Positions 63,201-64,000 of a stretch of DNA of 64,000 nucleotides are shown piece by piece (within the stretch, counting starts at the first letter, position 1; each line of letters starts with the position of its first letter). A program made the translations under genes and the position numbers. Source of the DNA: Amycolatopsis cihanbeyliensis (GTDB lineage: Bacteria > Actinomycetota > Actinomycetes > Mycobacteriales > Pseudonocardiaceae); NCBI RefSeq assembly GCF_006715045.1, contig NZ_VFML01000001.1, positions 1,642,501-1,706,500 on the forward strand, read 5' to 3'. Under the pieces are notes generated by a model that saw only the letters and a list, made by a program, of their open reading frames with translations, did no database searches and had not been told where the DNA came from.

Positions 63201-64000
63201 AGCGGCGGGAAACTGTCCGGAGAACGGATCTTCGACAGCCTGGTCGCGTTCGAGAACTACCCCGAGGACAACCTGCCCGGCGAGGACGAGCTGAGTATCC
63301 AGGTCATCGACCTGCACGCGCAGGAAAAGACCGAGTACCCCATCGGGCTGATCGTGTTGCCGCTGGAGCGGCTGGCCTTCCATTTCAACTACGACACCAC
63401 GCATTTCACCCAGGACGAGGTCGCCCGGCTCATCGAGACTTTCCAGCTGCTCATGGAGCAGCTCTGCCACCGCCCCGACGCGCGACTGCGCGAGCTGGAC
63501 GTGCTGCCGGCGCGGGACCGGGCGCTGTTCGAACAGTGGAACGACACCACCGACGGCGAGGATCCGGAAGCACACAGCCTGCTCGAGCTGTTCACGCGGC
63601 GACTCGCCGGCACACCGCATGCCCCCGCCGTCGTGGAAGGAGGGGCCGCGACCAGCTACGCCGAACTGGACGCGCGGGCACGCGACCTGGCCGGGCACCT
63701 GGCCGACGCCGGGGTCCGCCCCGGTGACCTGGTGGGCGTCTGCCTGCCCCGCTCCCTGGCCTACGTCAGCGCGCTGCTGGCCGCCTACCTCCGCGGCGCG
63801 GTGCCCGTGCTGCTCGACCCCGACCACCCGCCCGCGCGGCGGCGGGTGATCGCGGAGGACGCCGGGGCGCGCGCGGTGGTGACCACAATGGACTCCGCCG
63901 AGTTCGCGGCCTGGCCGGTGGTGCACCCCGCCGGCACGGTGACCGGACCGGTGAACCCACCCCCCGGCGTCGCGGGATCGGTGGACCCGGCCCGGGACGC
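60270..64000 (+). CDS. NocB-like NRPS (A-T-C-A..., 3' end outside window)
   Basis: This frame is open from GTG 60270 (site AGAAGGA) to the right edge, 1243 codons. A4 has TSGSTGRPKG (~183) and FDVSVWE (D226); its code reads DVWHVSLIDK, almost identical to the serine code of EntF (DVWHLSLIDK). T4 has FFRSGGDSV (Ser 574). C5 begins YPLAPMQAGMLF (~648) and holds HHHILLDGW with three His at 780-782. NocB C5, which forms the beta-lactam from a seryl thioester, needs an extra His before the normal HHxxxDG motif, near residue 790. A5 starts near 1110 and is cut by the edge. T5 and the thioesterase should follow. The gene starts 32 bp after the first NRPS, so both are in one operon. Confidence 0.93.
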   Translation, partial: MTLRVRDLFADEADEATAQLAAWNDTARDFPTDVGIHQLIQRQAAEHGARPAVTCAGSTLSYAELDAAAADLAARLAALGVRPGDVVAIALAPSAERITAVLGVLYAGAAYLPLDLEQPAQRLEFLLTDASTAALVTDTAARAEKPLAHTGSTLLLDRLPHAERPPAAFPGADLPAYVIYTSGSTGRPKGVQVGHRSLVNRLLWMRDRYRVGPDDVILHKTSFGFDVSVWEQLLPLLTGARLVITPQRARRDAAAMVRLIRAESVTMLHFVPSLLPAFLDVAEVERAGSLRVAVSSGEALPKPVALEFLRRLPHCALHNLYGPTEATIDVTHWPVDAADERPFVPIGTPIDNTRMYVLDDELRPLPVGAEGELCVGGQAVAVGYLGRPGLTAEKFVPDPFGAPGERLYRTGDRARFGPDGVLEYLGRRDGQVKLRGYRIELGEIETALLESELVRQAAVVLRGPAGAQRLVGFVSGRPGAAAERERASTEVLARLSTTLPAYQVPSELVWLDALPLSASGKVDRAALPEVTVAAESSAAPGTPTERALAELWAELLGGQEPGVDADFFRSGGDSVSSMRLAARAQGQDIRLEVAHIFNHRTIRGMAAAADEATGRPATEEPAEETLLAGIDPERLDAVRALPGVVDVYPLAPMQAGMLFRGLYWPDSDAYFNQNVLELVGGADEDALHEAWRRVADRYEILRTGFVWEDLAEPLQYVRSDIRPPWTVLDWSDRDPDSHPALLDRLLADDREAGLGLDACPLYRLTLVRLGGDRHYLLWSHHHILLDGWCLSLIWGDMFRMYEDLVRGHETQLTPCRPYRDYVRWIRAKSAEGDASERFWREYLRDLSPVPFSDVPADREGLFHTIVHEFSEPLTRLVNEAARGHGVTANAITQAAWSMLLALRSDAEEVVHGLTIAGRPPELAGSETMVGLFINTVPLRIRLDPDRTVTELLEAIHHDLAATAAHGYVPLAQIKSWGSGGKLSGERIFDSLVAFENYPEDNLPGEDELSIQVIDLHAQEKTEYPIGLIVLPLERLAFHFNYDTTHFTQDEVARLIETFQLLMEQLCHRPDARLRELDVLPARDRALFEQWNDTTDGEDPEAHSLLELFTRRLAGTPHAPAVVEGGAATSYAELDARARDLAGHLADAGVRPGDLVGVCLPRSLAYVSALLAAYLRGAVPVLLDPDHPPARRRVIAEDAGARAVVTTMDSAEFAAWPVVHPAGTVTGPVNPPPGVAGSVDPARD

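Overview
The window is high-GC DNA from an actinomycete, most likely Pseudonocardiales-like. Evidence for this is the codon use, the GTG starts, the Tat and lipoprotein signals, a DevS/DevR (DosS/DosR) pair and a SARP-controlled NRPS cluster. No tRNA, rRNA or CRISPR array was seen. Both ends cut through genes.

Left arm (1-11.7 kb): a metal/metalloid block. On the minus strand merA-merB is followed by a Tes-like radical SAM protein, an ArsM-like thiol methyltransferase and an unusual NrtS-methyltransferase fusion. On the plus strand lie an ArsR-type merR, a MerT-like membrane protein and a MerP-like protein. A clear operator separates the two arms. The plus operon ends abruptly in a truncated gene fused to decayed integrase sequence. 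From there to about 10.7 kb is a graveyard: an AT-richer orphan, an intact and a deleted DHFR-like gene, a 5'-truncated AraC regulator, an FtsX-type permease fragment carrying a perfect 66-bp tandem duplication, and an APH-type kinase fragment.

Middle (11.7-35.6 kb): an uncharacterised 477-aa protein converging on a pentapeptide-repeat protein, a secreted M28 peptidase, a Tat-exported alpha/beta-hydrolase lacking the usual Ser nucleophile, an SDR, and then a DosR-like dormancy/redox island. The island holds two tandem universal stress proteins, two Acg-type nitroreductases (one frameshifted), devS, devR and a shortened DoxX-like protein, with DevR-box-like sites in its promoters. A TetR/NAD(P)-binding pair with twin perfect operators follows. 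After that come an acyltransferase-like membrane protein, a response regulator-kinase-lipoprotein operon, a polysaccharide deacetylase, a MetX-like hydrolase and a DUF3995-like membrane protein.

Right arm (35.6-64 kb): a nocardicin-type monocyclic beta-lactam cluster, inferred from gene content, NRPS architecture and A-domain codes. It contains a SARP (NocR-like), a P450 (NocL-like), a lipoprotein esterase, an ACC-deaminase-like PLP enzyme (NocJ-like), an MbtH protein (NocI-like), an MFS exporter (NocH-like), HpgT, HmaS, and two NRPSs. The first NRPS is A-T-C-A-T-C-A-T-E-C. The second is A-T-C-A and runs off the edge. The A4 code is that of serine, A1 and A3 look Hpg-like, A2 looks like a basic residue, module 3 epimerises, and C5 has the HHHxxxDG motif known for beta-lactam formation. 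The predicted chain is L-Hpg-L-Arg-D-Hpg-L-Ser-X. A SARP-style direct repeat sits just upstream of the first NRPS. The cluster is interrupted by unrelated, partly broken genes (menC without its own stop, TPR-regulator and radical SAM fragments, a frameshifted CYTH gene). Hydroxymandelate oxidase, the Nat homologue and the terminal TE are not in the window.
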